Of a DNA stretch of 64,000 nt, positions 43,644 to 53,887 are shown piece after piece. Location of the stretch: the NCBI RefSeq assembly GCF_014268585.2, contig NZ_CP077092.1:4278001-4342000 (forward strand). The letters are read 5' to 3'. Below the pieces are notes generated by a model, which did not search any database, was not told the origin of the DNA, and saw only the letters and a list, made by a program, of their open reading frames with translations. Both the position numbers and the translations under genes were made by a program. The DNA is from Pseudomonas iranensis. GTDB lineage: Bacteria > Pseudomonadota > Gammaproteobacteria > Pseudomonadales > Pseudomonadaceae. Numbering within the stretch: position 1 is the stretch's first letter; the number at the start of each line of letters is the position of its first letter.

Positions 43644-44366
43644 GTGACCCTCATCTACGGCCACCGCGGCGCCAAGGGCGAAGCACCGGAAAACACCCTG
43701 AGCAGCTTTCAGGAATGCCTCAAGCACGGCGTGCGCCGCTGCGAACTGGATCTGCACCTGTCCAAGGACGGCGAGCTGATGGTCATCCATGACCCGACCC
43801 TCAAGCGCACCACCGACCGTCGCGGCAAAGTCGTCGAGCACACCGCTGCCGAGCTGGTCACCTACGACGCGCGCAAGGGCGGCCCGGGCTGGATCAAGCC
43901 GTGCCCGATTCCAACGCTGGAAGAATTGTTCGAGCAATGTGATTTCGAGCACTGGCAGCTGGAAGTCAAAAGCGCTTCACGCACCCGCGCGGCGACTACC
44001 GTGCTGGCGATTCGGGAAATGGCTCAGCGCCACGGCCTGCTCGACAAGGTGACGATCACCTCGAGTTCGCGGGAAGTCTTGAAGGCAGCGCTGGATCTGG
44101 TACCGGACGTATCCCGTGGCCTGGTGGCCGAATACGCCTGGCTCGATCCGTTGAAAGTCGCGGCGAGCTACGGTTGCGAAATTCTCGCTTTGAACTGGAC
44201 GCTGTGTACGCCGGAACGCCTGCAGAAGGCGCAGCGTCAGGGCCTGCATGTGTCGGTGTGGACCGTCAACGAGCCTGCACTGATGCGCAGACTCGCCGAC
44301 TTCGGCGTTGACAGCCTGATTACAGACTTTCCCGGTTTGGCCACTGCCACCCTTGAGAATTGCTGA
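43644..44366 (+). CDS. Glycerophosphodiester phosphodiesterase
   Basis: A 240-residue TIM-barrel GDPD. The catalytic parts are HRGAKGEAPENTLSSF (about 7-22), ELDLHLSKDGELMVIHD (35-51), LEVKSA and the C-terminal DSLITDFP. It hydrolyses glycerophosphodiesters to glycerol-3-phosphate. There is no signal peptide, so it is cytosolic (UgpQ-like). The start is GTG at 43644 with TTAAGGAAGCACC before it, 14 bp after the PilZ-like gene. Confidence 0.92.
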   Translation: MTLIYGHRGAKGEAPENTLSSFQECLKHGVRRCELDLHLSKDGELMVIHDPTLKRTTDRRGKVVEHTAAELVTYDARKGGPGWIKPCPIPTLEELFEQCDFEHWQLEVKSASRTRAATTVLAIREMAQRHGLLDKVTITSSSREVLKAALDLVPDVSRGLVAEYAWLDPLKVAASYGCEILALNWTLCTPERLQKAQRQGLHVSVWTVNEPALMRRLADFGVDSLITDFPGLATATLENC

Positions 44367-44377
44367 AATCGGTCTCC

Positions 44378-44402
44378 CCGGCCGGCTCAGGCCACCGGCC
44401 GG
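44378..44402. terminator. Possible bidirectional hairpin between convergent genes
   Basis: CCGGCCGG at 44378-44385 and again at 44395-44402 are self-complementary and can pair. No T-tract follows, so termination is uncertain. Confidence 0.35.
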
Positions 44403-44408
44403 AGCCCG

Positions 44409-45803
44409 TCAAAAAAGCCGGTTGAGGCCGTCGTACGCCGCTACCCGATAGGCTTCGGCCATGGTCGGGTAGTTGAACGTGGTGTTGACGAAATACTTCA
44501 GCGTATTCAGCTCGCCCGGCTGGTTCATGATCGCCTGACCGATGTGCACGATCTCCGACGCCTGATAACCGAAGCAGTGCACGCCGAGCACTTCCAGCGT
44601 TTCGCGGTGGAAGAGGATCTTCAGCATGCCCTGCGGCTCACCGGCAATCTGCGCCCGAGCCATGCTCTTGAAGAAGGCCTTGCCGACTTCGTACGGCACT
44701 TTCGCCTGGGTCAATTCCTGCTCGTTCTTGCCGATCGAGCTGATCTCCGGAATGGTGTAGATGCCGGTCGGCACGTCATTGACGAAGCGCCAGCTGCCAT
44801 TGTCGACGATGCTGCCAGCGGCCGAACGACCCTGGTCGTGGGCGGCACTGGCCAGGCTTGGCCAGCCGATCACGTCACCGGCGCCGTAGATGTTCTCTAT
44901 GCAGGTGCGGTAGTTCTGGTCGACTTCGATCTGGCCACGGCTGTTGACCTTGACCCCGATGTTTTCCAGACCCAGCGTGTCGGTGTTGCCGGTACGGCCG
45001 TTGCACCAGAGCAAGGCGTCGGCCTTGATCTTCTTGCCGGATTTCAGGTGCAGGATCACGCCGTTGTCCACGCCTTCGACGCGGTCGTACTCTTCGTTAT
45101 GACGCACGGTGATGTTGTTGTTGCTGAAGTGGTAGCTCAACGCCTGGGAAATTTCCGAGTCGAGGAAGCTCAGCAACTGGCCACGGTTGTCGACCAGCTC
45201 GACCAGCACACCCAGACCACTGAAGATCGATGCGTATTCGCAACCGATCACACCAGCGCCGTAAACGATCAGTTTGCGCGGGGTGTGGCCGAGGCTGAGG
45301 ATGGTGTCGCTATCGTAGATACGCGGGTGGTGGAAATCGATGTCCGCCGGGCGATACGGACGCGAACCGGTGGCGATGATGATGTGCTTGGCCACCAGTT
45401 TTTCCACCACGCCGTTGCCGCAAACCACTTCGATGGTTTGCTCGTCGGCGAAGCTGCCGGTACCGAAGAACACGTCGACGCGGTTACGGGCGTAGTAGCC
45501 GGTGCGCGATGCGACTTGTTTGGAAATGACTTTTTCGGCGCTTTTCAACACGTCCGGGAAGGAGAACCAGCGTGGCTCGCCGATCGCGCGGAACATCGGG
45601 TTGGTGTTGAACTGCATGATCTGCCGCACCGAGTGACGCAGTGCCTTGGACGGGATGGTGCCGAGGTGGGTGCAGTTGCCGCCGACCTGGCGACGGCTGT
45701 CGACCATCGCCACCTTGCGCCCCGCTTTGGCGGCGTTCATTGCCGCGCCTTCTCCCGCCGGGCCGGAACCCAGTACCACCACGTCGTAGTTGTAGACAGC
45801 CAT
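44409..45803 (-). CDS. sthA: Soluble pyridine nucleotide transhydrogenase SthA
   Basis: A 464-residue flavoprotein that balances NADPH and NADH. FAD-binding [17 protein letters not shown] lies near residue 12; [16 protein letters not shown] shows the first Cys of the related disulfide reductases but Thr for the second, as expected for SthA. The NAD-binding [12 protein letters not shown] (about 180-191) and the C-terminal dimerisation domain are intact. Convergent with the GDPD gene. Confidence 0.96.
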   Translation of the reverse strand: MAVYNYDVVVLGSGPAGEGAAMNAAKAGRKVAMVDSRRQVGGNCTHLGTIPSKALRHSVRQIMQFNTNPMFRAIGEPRWFSFPDVLKSAEKVISKQVASRTGYYARNRVDVFFGTGSFADEQTIEVVCGNGVVEKLVAKHIIIATGSRPYRPADIDFHHPRIYDSDTILSLGHTPRKLIVYGAGVIGCEYASIFSGLGVLVELVDNRGQLLSFLDSEISQALSYHFSNNNITVRHNEEYDRVEGVDNGVILHLKSGKKIKADALLWCNGRTGNTDTLGLENIGVKVNSRGQIEVDQNYRTCIENIYGAGDVIGWPSLASAAHDQGRSAAGSIVDNGSWRFVNDVPTGIYTIPEISSIGKNEQELTQAKVPYEVGKAFFKSMARAQIAGEPQGMLKILFHRETLEVLGVHCFGYQASEIVHIGQAIMNQPGELNTLKYFVNTTFNYPTMAEAYRVAAYDGLNRLF

Positions 45804-46004
45804 GCGTACTCCTCAGAACAGGCCGCGGTGCCAGCAGCACCGGCGGCTAAATCACGCCGAACGGCGGCGCGAAGGAACAATTGGGGGCCAGTGAAGAACC
45901 CGGACACAGTCTATAGAAGCGTCAACGCCGCGCACATTAACCCTTGGTCGCGTCGTAGGCTACTTTTGCCTGCACTACAACGCCAGCTTTCGTCTTGTCT
46001 TCGG

Positions 46005-47018
46005 TCAGTTTTTTTCACCGACAAGCTGCGTAAATGCCTGACTGCTGCGGGTGACAAAACCTGTATCGGCACGCAGGACAAAGAATGCAGCAATGTCATG
46101 CTTTTGGGCATAGTCCCGCGCCCTTTCCGGCCCGAGAATCAGCAACAGCGTCGATAGTCCATCGGCCATCAACGCTGAAGGATGAATCACCGTGACTGAC
46201 GCCAGATCATGTAGGACCGGTCGCCCGCTGCGTGCATCGAAGGTGTGGGAATAACGCCGACCGTCCTGCAGAAAATAATGGCGGTAGTCACCGGAGGTGG
46301 ACACGCCGTAGCCATCGACATCGATAATCCGCTCGGCCACTTGCTGGTCATCGCGAGGCTCTTCGAGAGCGATGCGCCACGCTGAACCATCCGGCTTCTT
46401 GCCCCGGGCTTTGAGTTCGCCCGTGGCTTCGACCAGGTAATTTTCGATGCCCATGCCCTGCAATCTGGCGGCGATGGTATCCACGGCGTAACCGGCGGCA
46501 ATACTGTTGAAGTCGACTTCGACGGCGGCGTCCTTGCACAACCGCTCGCCATCGATGCGCAGGTGCTGATGGCCAACCCGCTGCATGACCTCGGCCACAG
46601 CGGCCGCATCAGGGATCTTTTCTTCCCGTCCTTGCGGGCCGAATCCCCAGAGGTCCAGCAGCGGTTCCACGGTCAGGTCGTAGGAGCCTTCGCTTTGCGT
46701 TGAAAGCTGTTCGCCGATGCGGACCAATTCGAGCACCGCTGCCGGCATGGCTTGGCAGCTATCGGCGGGCAACGCGTTGAAACGCTGGATGGCGGAGTCA
46801 CTTCGGTAAGTCGACAGCTGTTGATCGACTTCACCGAGGATGGCCTGCACTTCGCCGCGCACCCGCGCAGGATCGGCGCCCCCGGCGTGGCGCACGTACT
46901 TGACCGACCAGGTGCTGCCCATGGTCGAACCGCCAACCTGTTCCAGGGAATCGCCGCTGCCGCAGCCGCCGATTGCCACCGCCAACACCACAGGCCCCCA
47001 CCAGCGTCCAGTTAACAA
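46005..47018 (-). CDS. apbE: FAD:protein FMN transferase ApbE
   Basis: A lipoprotein enzyme that attaches FMN to threonine in partner proteins such as NqrB/C or RnfG/D. A TTG at 47018 is preferred because GGGGAGATGAAGAA precedes it and the product then starts as a standard lipoprotein signal (lipobox IGGC, Cys about 19); an ATG at 47051 would add 11 residues. GGSTMGSTWSVKY, EVDFNSIAAGYAVD and YSHTFDARSGRP are family motifs. The Nqr genes next to apbE in P. aeruginosa are not here. Confidence 0.88.
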   Translation of the reverse strand: MLTGRWWGPVVLAVAIGGCGSGDSLEQVGGSTMGSTWSVKYVRHAGGADPARVRGEVQAILGEVDQQLSTYRSDSAIQRFNALPADSCQAMPAAVLELVRIGEQLSTQSEGSYDLTVEPLLDLWGFGPQGREEKIPDAAAVAEVMQRVGHQHLRIDGERLCKDAAVEVDFNSIAAGYAVDTIAARLQGMGIENYLVEATGELKARGKKPDGSAWRIALEEPRDDQQVAERIIDVDGYGVSTSGDYRHYFLQDGRRYSHTFDARSGRPVLHDLASVTVIHPSALMADGLSTLLLILGPERARDYAQKHDIAAFFVLRADTGFVTRSSQAFTQLVGEKN

Positions 47019-47126
47019 TTCTTCATCTCCCCGCAAAACCACGGCGGCCATTATGAACTACAAGCGCCCGCTCGCTTCCCCATGGCTGCAACGCCTTTAT
47101 ACAAAATTGAACAGTGAGTACCTCCC

Positions 47127-48428
47127 ATGTCCTCCACCACGGGCAAAGGCAAAGCGATCTTTCGCGTTGTCAGCGGCAACTTCCTCGAAATGTTCGACTT
47201 CATGGTCTACGGCTTCTATGCCACGGCCATCGCCAAAACCTTCTTCCCCACCGACAGCACCTTCGCTTCGCTGATGCTGTCGCTGGCGACCTTCGGCGCC
47301 GGCTTCCTGATGCGCCCGCTCGGGGCGATTTTCCTCGGCGCCTATATCGACCGTCACGGACGGCGCAAAGGGCTGATCATCACTTTGGCGATGATGGCCG
47401 CCGGTACGGTGCTGATTGCCTGCGTGCCCGGTTACGCGACGCTCGGCGTCGCCGCACCGCTACTGGTGTTGTTCGGCCGCCTGCTGCAAGGCTTCTCGGC
47501 GGGCGTGGAATTGGGCGGCGTGTCGGTGTATCTGGCGGAAATTTCTACGCCGGGGCGTAAAGGCTTTTTCGTCAGTTGGCAGTCCGCCAGCCAACAGGCA
47601 GCCGTGGTGTTCGCTGGCTTGCTCGGCGTTGCTCTGAATCACTGGCTGAGTCCGGAGCAAATGGGCGAATGGGGCTGGCGCGTGCCGTTTCTGATTGGCT
47701 GCATGATCGTGCCGGTGATTTTCTTCATCCGTCGCTCGCTGGAAGAAACTCCGGAATTCCAGGCGCGCACCCACCGCCCTACCCTCGGCGAAATCGTCCG
47801 CTCGATCGGCCAGAACTTCGGCATCGTCATTGCCGGCATGGCGCTGGTGGTGATGACCACGGTGTCGTTCTACCTGATCACTGCGTACACGCCGACGTTC
47901 GGCAAGGCCGAGCTGCATCTGTCGGACCTCGACGCCTTGCTGGTGACGGTGTGCATCGGCTTGTCGAACTTCTTCTGGCTACCGGTGATGGGCGCGGTAT
48001 CCGACAGGATCGGCCGTAAACCCTTGCTGTTGGCAGCGACGATTCTGGCGACCCTCACGGCGTATCCGGCGCTGTCGTGGCTGGTGGCGAACCCCAGCTT
48101 CAGCCATTTGCTGATTGTCGAACTGTGGCTGTCGTTCCTTTATGGCTCGTACAACGGCGCGATGGTGGTGGCGCTGACCGAGATCATGCCGGTGGAAGTG
48201 CGCACGACCGGTTTCTCGCTGGCGTACAGCCTGGCGACGGCGACGTTCGGCGGCTTTACCCCGGCGGCGTGTACCTACCTGATTCATGTGCTGGACAACA
48301 AGGCAGCACCGGGGATCTGGCTCAGTGGCGCGGCGGTGTTGGGGTTGATTGCGACGTTGGTATTGTTCCGTGGCAACAGGCATGAGTTGCGCACGGCGCA
48401 GGCTGCTGTGGTTGGCGGCGCCAGCTAG
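47127..48428 (+). CDS. MFS metabolite:proton symporter (citrate/tricarballylate CitA-like)
   Basis: A 433-residue major facilitator with 12 predicted helices. Family signatures are [14 protein letters not shown] between helices 2 and 3 and [13 protein letters not shown] between 8 and 9. [20 protein letters not shown] at the start is typical of the MHS (metabolite:H+ symporter) subgroup, which includes citrate and tricarballylate carriers. The substrate cannot be set by sequence alone. The ATG at 47127 has no strong ribosome site, but it fits the family start. Confidence 0.85.
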   Translation: MSSTTGKGKAIFRVVSGNFLEMFDFMVYGFYATAIAKTFFPTDSTFASLMLSLATFGAGFLMRPLGAIFLGAYIDRHGRRKGLIITLAMMAAGTVLIACVPGYATLGVAAPLLVLFGRLLQGFSAGVELGGVSVYLAEISTPGRKGFFVSWQSASQQAAVVFAGLLGVALNHWLSPEQMGEWGWRVPFLIGCMIVPVIFFIRRSLEETPEFQARTHRPTLGEIVRSIGQNFGIVIAGMALVVMTTVSFYLITAYTPTFGKAELHLSDLDALLVTVCIGLSNFFWLPVMGAVSDRIGRKPLLLAATILATLTAYPALSWLVANPSFSHLLIVELWLSFLYGSYNGAMVVALTEIMPVEVRTTGFSLAYSLATATFGGFTPAACTYLIHVLDNKAAPGIWLSGAAVLGLIATLVLFRGNRHELRTAQAAVVGGAS

Positions 48429-48445
48429 ATCGCACCCGCCAGCGC

Positions 48446-48550
48446 GATCGTTCCCACGCTCTGCGTGGGAATGCTTCAAGGGACGCTCCGCGTTCCAATG
48501 GGACGCAGAGCGTCCCGGGCTGCATTCCCACGCAGAGCGTGGGAACGATC
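48446..48550. repeat. 105 bp four-hairpin repeat, copy 3
   Basis: Begins GATCGTTCCCACGCTCTGCG and ends CGCAGAGCGTGGGAACGATC, perfect 20-base arms. Inner hairpins are GGGACGCTCCGCG and GGGACGCAGAGCGTCCC. It lies between convergent genes, before a terminator. Confidence 0.85.
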
Positions 48551-48563
48551 GCTCCACAAACAG

Positions 48564-48592
48564 AAACGCCCCGACAAAATGCCGGGGCGTTT
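48564..48592. terminator. Bidirectional rho-independent terminator
   Basis: AAACGCCCCG (48564-48573) and CGGGGCGTTT (48583-48592) with T-tracts on both strands, between the convergent MFS and GAPDH genes. Confidence 0.88.
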
Positions 48593-48609
48593 TCATTCAA
48601 GCCTGAGGC

Positions 48610-50073
48610 TTAGCGCGGGAACGCTGGCGGATTCACATCAGCCATGTCTTCCATCACGCGAACCACCTGGCAGCTGTAGCCGAACTCGTTGTCGTACCAG
48701 ACGTACAGAACGACGCGGTTGTCCTGCACGATGGTCGCTTCAGCATCGACCACACCAGCGTGACGCGAGCCGACGAAGTCGGTCGACACCACTTCCTGCG
48801 AATTGACGAAGTCGATCTGCTTGTGCAGCTCGGAGTGCAGCGCCATGTAGCGCAGGTACTCGTTCATCTCTTCACGGGTGGCGGCTTTCTCAAGGTTGAG
48901 GTTGAGAATAGCCATCGACACGTTTGGCGTCGGAACGCGGATTGCGTTACCGGTCAGCTTGCCGGCCAGCTCAGGCAGAGCCTTGGCAGCAGCGGTAGCG
49001 GCACCGGTCTCGGTGATTACCATGTTCAGCGCGGCGCTACGACCACGGCGATCGCCCTTGTGGAAGTTGTCGATCAGGTTCTGGTCGTTGGTGTACGAGT
49101 GAACGGTTTCGACGTGACCGTTGATGATGCCGAACTTGTCGTTGACCGCTTTGAGCACCGGCACGATGGCGTTGGTGGTGCAGGACGCAGCCGAGACGAT
49201 CTTGTCGTCAGCGGTGATTTCACCGTGGTTGATGCCGTGAACGATGTTCTTCAGCTTGCCCTTGCCAGGCGCGGTCAGAACAACGCGGTCGATACCCGGG
49301 CAGGCCAGGTGCTGACCCAGGCCATCGGCGTCACGCCATACACCGGTGTTGTCCACCAGCAGCGCGTCTTTGATGCCGTACTGGGTGTAATCCACCTCGG
49401 TCGGGTTCTTCGCGTAGATCACCTGGATCAGGTTACCGTTGGCGGTGATGGTGTTGTTTTCTTCGTCGATGGTAATGGTGCCGTTGAACGAACCGTGTAC
49501 CGAATCGCGACGCAGCAGGCTGGCGCGTTTGGTCAGGTCGTTCTCGGCGCCTTTGCGCACGACGATGGCGCGCAGACGCAGGCCGTCGCCACCACCGGTT
49601 TTCTCGATCAGGATGCGCGCCAGCAGACGGCCGATACGACCGAAGCCGTAAAGAACAACGTCGGTGCCTTTGCGGGCCGAGGCGTTCTGCTGGCCAACCA
49701 CGTCAGCCATCTCTTCACGCACGAACTGCTCGGCGCTGCGGCCGTTGCCTTCGTTACGGAACTTGAACGCCAGCTTGCCCAGATCCACCGACGCCGCGCC
49801 GAGCTTGAGCTCGCTCATGGCCTTGAGCAGTGGGAATGTTTCGTGGACGGAGAGTTCGCTGTCGTCCGAAGAACGGTGGCGAGCAAAGCGGTGAGCTTTG
49901 AGAATCGCGATGACAGACTGGTTGATCAGGCTGCGGCCATAGATCGAGCTAACCACGTTGTTATTGCGGTAGAGCTGACCGATAAGCGGGATCATCGCTT
50001 CTGCGAGTGCTTCACGGTCGATCCATTCACCAAGACACTGGTCGGGCTTCTGAGTCACGGTAACCTTCCACAT
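48610..50073 (-). CDS. gapB: Long-form glyceraldehyde-3-phosphate dehydrogenase (GapB type)
   Basis: A 487-residue GAPDH from the ATG at 50073 (MWKVTVTQKPDQ). The standard GAPDH core begins only near residue 128 (VVLYGFGRIGRLLARI) after a 125-residue N-terminal extension. The active-site motif SAASCTTNAIVPVL and the histidine region HSYTNDQNLID are intact. The pattern is that of the second GAPDH of Pseudomonas, used in gluconeogenesis. RKGAEN around the first turn suggests NADP preference, which is inference. Confidence 0.9.
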   Translation of the reverse strand: MWKVTVTQKPDQCLGEWIDREALAEAMIPLIGQLYRNNNVVSSIYGRSLINQSVIAILKAHRFARHRSSDDSELSVHETFPLLKAMSELKLGAASVDLGKLAFKFRNEGNGRSAEQFVREEMADVVGQQNASARKGTDVVLYGFGRIGRLLARILIEKTGGGDGLRLRAIVVRKGAENDLTKRASLLRRDSVHGSFNGTITIDEENNTITANGNLIQVIYAKNPTEVDYTQYGIKDALLVDNTGVWRDADGLGQHLACPGIDRVVLTAPGKGKLKNIVHGINHGEITADDKIVSAASCTTNAIVPVLKAVNDKFGIINGHVETVHSYTNDQNLIDNFHKGDRRGRSAALNMVITETGAATAAAKALPELAGKLTGNAIRVPTPNVSMAILNLNLEKAATREEMNEYLRYMALHSELHKQIDFVNSQEVVSTDFVGSRHAGVVDAEATIVQDNRVVLYVWYDNEFGYSCQVVRVMEDMADVNPPAFPR

Positions 50074-50427
50074 GTAGGGGCAGAAAAAAGGGGCTACATT
50101 ATGCCGCCGACAAGCCCTTTCAGCAATGCGCGCTTGTCGCGCAATCGGTAACAAATTCCCGTTCAAAAAATTTACGCCCTTCTCCAGCCCAATAAAACCG
50201 GGGCTTTCAGCGCAGTCAATTTTTCGACGACTGTTAGACGATGTCTGTAACCCTCCGTAACACCACCCGGTTTCGGCACTACATAACCATGAAAAAAGTG
50301 CTCGTTTTTATGGTTACCACTACATTTCGTCCAAACCATGAAGATAGACGCAGTCTGCAACTGACAGGCGGCACCGGAGGCCGCTACAATTACCGACTTT
50401 GTCGCAACGCCTGGAGCTCAACCTTCC
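50074..50427. other. Divergent region between gapB and mfd
   Basis: 354 bp with no supported gene. TAACCATGAAAAA (50284-50296) and TTTTTATGGTTA (50305-50316) form an inverted repeat with one bulged base that could be an operator or a weak terminator. It should hold promoters for gapB and mfd. Confidence 0.45.
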
Positions 50428-53400
50428 GTGCCTGTTCTGCGTCTACCGCTACTCCCTGCCGAAGCAGGTAAACAGCACTGGGGCAATCTGCCCGGTGCCG
50501 CCCTCAGCCTGGCGATTGCCGAGGCTGCCAGCGCTGCCAAGCGCTTTACCCTGCTGCTGACCGCCGACAGCCAAAGCGCCGAACGGCTGGAACAGGAGCT
50601 GAGTTTCTTCGCCCCGGATTTGCCCGTACTGCATTTCCCCGACTGGGAAACCCTGCCCTACGACCTGTTCTCGCCGCACCAGGACATCATCTCCCAGCGC
50701 ATCGCCAGCCTGTATCGCCTGCCGGAACTGGCCCACGGCGTGCTGGTGGTTCCGATCACCACCGCTTTGCATCGCTTGGCGCCGACCAAATTCCTCCTCG
50801 GCAGCAGCCTGGTGCTGGACATCGGCCAGAAGCTCGACGTCGAACAGATGCGCGCGCGGCTCGAAGCCAGCGGCTATCGCTATGTCGACACGGTGTACGA
50901 GCACGGCGAGTTCACCGTACGCGGCGCGCTGATCGACCTGTTCCCCATGGGCAGCAAACTGCCGTATCGCATCGACCTGTTCGATGACGAAATCGAAACC
51001 CTGCGCACCTTCGATCCGGAAACCCAGCGCTCGATCGACAAGGTCGAGTCGGTCAAGCTGCTGCCGGCCCGCGAATTCCCGTTGCAGAAAGACGCAGTCA
51101 CCCGCTTCAAGGCGCGCTTTCGCGAGCGCTTCGACGTCGACTTCCGTCGCTGCCCGATCTTTCAGGATTTGAGCAGCGGTATCACCCCGGCCGGTATCGA
51201 GTACTACCTGCCGCTGTTCTTCGACGAAACTTCGACGCTGTTCGATTACCTGCCCCAGGACACACAAGTGTTCTCGCTGCCGGGCATCGAGCAGGCGGCG
51301 GAAAACTTCTGGAACGACGTGCGCAATCGTTATGAAGAACGCCGCGTCGATCCATCGCGTCCTTTATTGCCACCGGCCGAACTGTTCCTGCCGGTGGAAG
51401 ACTGCTTCGCGCGCCTGAAGAACTGGCCACGCGTCGTTGCCAGTCAACAGGACGTAGAAAGTGGCGTCGGCCGCGAGCGCTTCCCGGCGCACGCGCTGCC
51501 GGATCTGGCCATCGAAGCCAAGGCCACGCAACCACTGGCGGCGCTGGCCGGCTTCCTCGAAGAATTCCCCGGTCGCGTGCTGTTCACCGCTGAATCGGCG
51601 GGTCGTCGCGAAGTCCTGCTGGAACTGCTGGAACGCCTGAAGCTGCGGCCGAAAACCGTCGACAGCTGGCCGGACTTCGTCGCCAGCAAGGATCGTCTGG
51701 CGATCACCATCGCCCCGCTCGACGAAGGTTTGCTGCTCGACGACCCGGCGCTGGCGCTGGTGGCGGAAAGTCCGCTGTTCGGCCAACGGGTCATGCAACG
51801 TCGTCGCCGCGAGAAGCGCAGCGACGTCAGCAACGATGCGGTGATCAAGAACCTCACCGAACTGCGCGAAGGCGCGCCGGTGGTGCATATCGACCACGGT
51901 GTCGGGCGCTATCTGGGCCTGACGATTCTGGAAATCGACAATCAGGCCGCCGAATTCCTCACCCTCGAATACGCCGAGAACGCCAAGCTCTACGTGCCGG
52001 TGGCCAACCTGCACCTGATCGCGCGCTACACCGGCAGCGACGATTCGCTCGCGCCGCTGCACCGCCTCGGCTCGGAAACCTGGCAGAAAGCCAAGCGCAA
52101 AGCCGCCGAGCAGGTGCGTGACGTCGCCGCCGAATTGCTCGACATCTACGCCCGTCGCGCCGCTCGTGAAGGTTACGCCTTCGCCGATCCTAAGGCCGAT
52201 TACGCCACCTTCAGCGCCGGTTTCCCGTTCGAGGAAACCCCCGACCAGCAAGCGACCATCGAGGCCGTGCGCGAAGACATGCTCGCGCCGAAACCGATGG
52301 ATCGCCTAGTCTGCGGCGACGTCGGCTTCGGCAAGACCGAAGTGGCCATGCGCGCCGCGTTCATTGCCGTGCACGGCGGGCGTCAGGTGGCGATTCTGGT
52401 GCCGACCACCCTGCTCGCCCAGCAGCACTACAACAGCTTCCGCGACCGCTTCGCCGACTGGCCGGTGACCGTGGAAGTGATGAGCCGCTTCAAATCGGCT
52501 AAGGAAGTCAACGCGGCGATCGCCGATCTGGCGGAAGGCAAGATCGACATCGTCATCGGCACGCACAAACTGCTGTCCGATGATGTGAAGATCAAAAACC
52601 TCGGGCTGGTGATCATCGACGAAGAACACCGCTTTGGCGTACGCCAGAAAGAACAGCTCAAGGCCCTGCGCAGCGAGGTCGACATCCTCACCCTGACTGC
52701 GACGCCGATTCCGCGCACGCTGAACATGGCGGTGTCGGGCATGCGCGACCTGTCGATCATCGCCACGCCACCAGCGCGTCGCCTGTCGGTGCGCACCTTC
52801 GTCATGGAGCAGAACAAGAGCACGGTCAAAGAGGCCCTGCTGCGTGAACTGCTGCGTGGCGGTCAGGTTTACTACCTGCACAACGATGTGAAGACCATCG
52901 AAAAATGCGCCGCCGACCTCGCCGAACTGGTGCCGGAAGCGCGCATCGGTATCGGCCACGGGCAGATGCGCGAACGTGAACTCGAACAGGTGATGAGCGA
53001 CTTCTACCACAAGCGCTTCAACGTGCTGATCGCCTCGACCATCATCGAGACCGGCATCGACGTGCCGAGCGCCAACACCATCATCATCGAACGCGCCGAC
53101 AAGTTCGGTCTGGCCCAGCTGCACCAGTTGCGCGGTCGTGTCGGCCGCAGTCACCACCAGGCTTACGCCTACCTGCTGACGCCGCCGCGCCAGCAGATCA
53201 CTTCCGACGCGGAAAAGCGTCTGGAAGCGATCGCCAATACCCAGGACCTCGGTGCCGGTTTCGTGCTGGCCACCAACGACCTGGAAATCCGTGGCGCCGG
53301 CGAACTGCTCGGCGATGGCCAGAGCGGGCAAATTCAGGCCGTCGGTTTCACCCTGTACATGGAAATGCTCGAGCGCGCGGTGAAGTCGATCCGCAAGGGC

Positions 53401-53877
53401 GAGCAGCCGAACCTCGATCAACCGCTGGGCGGCGGCCCGGAAGTCAATCTGCGGGTGCCGGCGCTGATTCCGGAAGATTACCTGCCGGATGTACATGCGC
53501 GGTTGATTCTGTATAAACGCATCGCCTCGGCCACCGACGAGGAAGGCCTCAAGGATCTGCAGGTGGAGATGATCGACCGCTTCGGCCTGTTGCCGGAGCC
53601 GACCAAGAACCTGGTGCGGATCACCGCGTTGAAATTGCAGGCGGAAAAGCTCGGCATCAAGAAAGTCGACGGTGGGCCGCAAGGCGGACGTATCGAGTTC
53701 GAAGCGCAGACGCCGGTTGACCCGATGACCCTGATCAAGCTGATCCAGACGCAGCCCAAGCGCTACAAATTCGAAGGCGCGACGATGTTTAAATTCCAGG
53801 TGCCGATGGAGCGCCCGGAAGAACGTTTCAATACTGTCGAGGCGCTGTTTGAGCGTCTCATCCCGAAATCCGCTTGA
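50428..53877 (+). CDS. mfd: Transcription-repair coupling factor Mfd
   Basis: A 1149-residue ATPase that removes stalled RNA polymerase and recruits UvrA. The N-terminal UvrB-homology part (about 1-350) includes FPDWETLPYDLFSPHQDIIS; the RNA polymerase-interacting CarD-like domain (about 475-560) has VHIDHGVGRYLGL; the RecG-like helicase holds GDVGFGKTEVA, IIDEEHRFG and TATPIPRTLN; the C-terminal part has the TRCF domain (VNLRVPALIPEDYLPD). The start is GTG at 50428. Complete. Confidence 0.97.
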   Translation: MPVLRLPLLPAEAGKQHWGNLPGAALSLAIAEAASAAKRFTLLLTADSQSAERLEQELSFFAPDLPVLHFPDWETLPYDLFSPHQDIISQRIASLYRLPELAHGVLVVPITTALHRLAPTKFLLGSSLVLDIGQKLDVEQMRARLEASGYRYVDTVYEHGEFTVRGALIDLFPMGSKLPYRIDLFDDEIETLRTFDPETQRSIDKVESVKLLPAREFPLQKDAVTRFKARFRERFDVDFRRCPIFQDLSSGITPAGIEYYLPLFFDETSTLFDYLPQDTQVFSLPGIEQAAENFWNDVRNRYEERRVDPSRPLLPPAELFLPVEDCFARLKNWPRVVASQQDVESGVGRERFPAHALPDLAIEAKATQPLAALAGFLEEFPGRVLFTAESAGRREVLLELLERLKLRPKTVDSWPDFVASKDRLAITIAPLDEGLLLDDPALALVAESPLFGQRVMQRRRREKRSDVSNDAVIKNLTELREGAPVVHIDHGVGRYLGLTILEIDNQAAEFLTLEYAENAKLYVPVANLHLIARYTGSDDSLAPLHRLGSETWQKAKRKAAEQVRDVAAELLDIYARRAAREGYAFADPKADYATFSAGFPFEETPDQQATIEAVREDMLAPKPMDRLVCGDVGFGKTEVAMRAAFIAVHGGRQVAILVPTTLLAQQHYNSFRDRFADWPVTVEVMSRFKSAKEVNAAIADLAEGKIDIVIGTHKLLSDDVKIKNLGLVIIDEEHRFGVRQKEQLKALRSEVDILTLTATPIPRTLNMAVSGMRDLSIIATPPARRLSVRTFVMEQNKSTVKEALLRELLRGGQVYYLHNDVKTIEKCAADLAELVPEARIGIGHGQMRERELEQVMSDFYHKRFNVLIASTIIETGIDVPSANTIIIERADKFGLAQLHQLRGRVGRSHHQAYAYLLTPPRQQITSDAEKRLEAIANTQDLGAGFVLATNDLEIRGAGELLGDGQSGQIQAVGFTLYMEMLERAVKSIRKGEQPNLDQPLGGGPEVNLRVPALIPEDYLPDVHARLILYKRIASATDEEGLKDLQVEMIDRFGLLPEPTKNLVRITALKLQAEKLGIKKVDGGPQGGRIEFEAQTPVDPMTLIKLIQTQPKRYKFEGATMFKFQVPMERPEERFNTVEALFERLIPKSA

Positions 53878-53887
53878 AGGACGCCCG

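Noticed and set aside
44544..46157. Plus-strand ORF of 537 codons opposite sthA
   Set aside because: A shadow frame; sthA motifs and length leave no room for a second gene.
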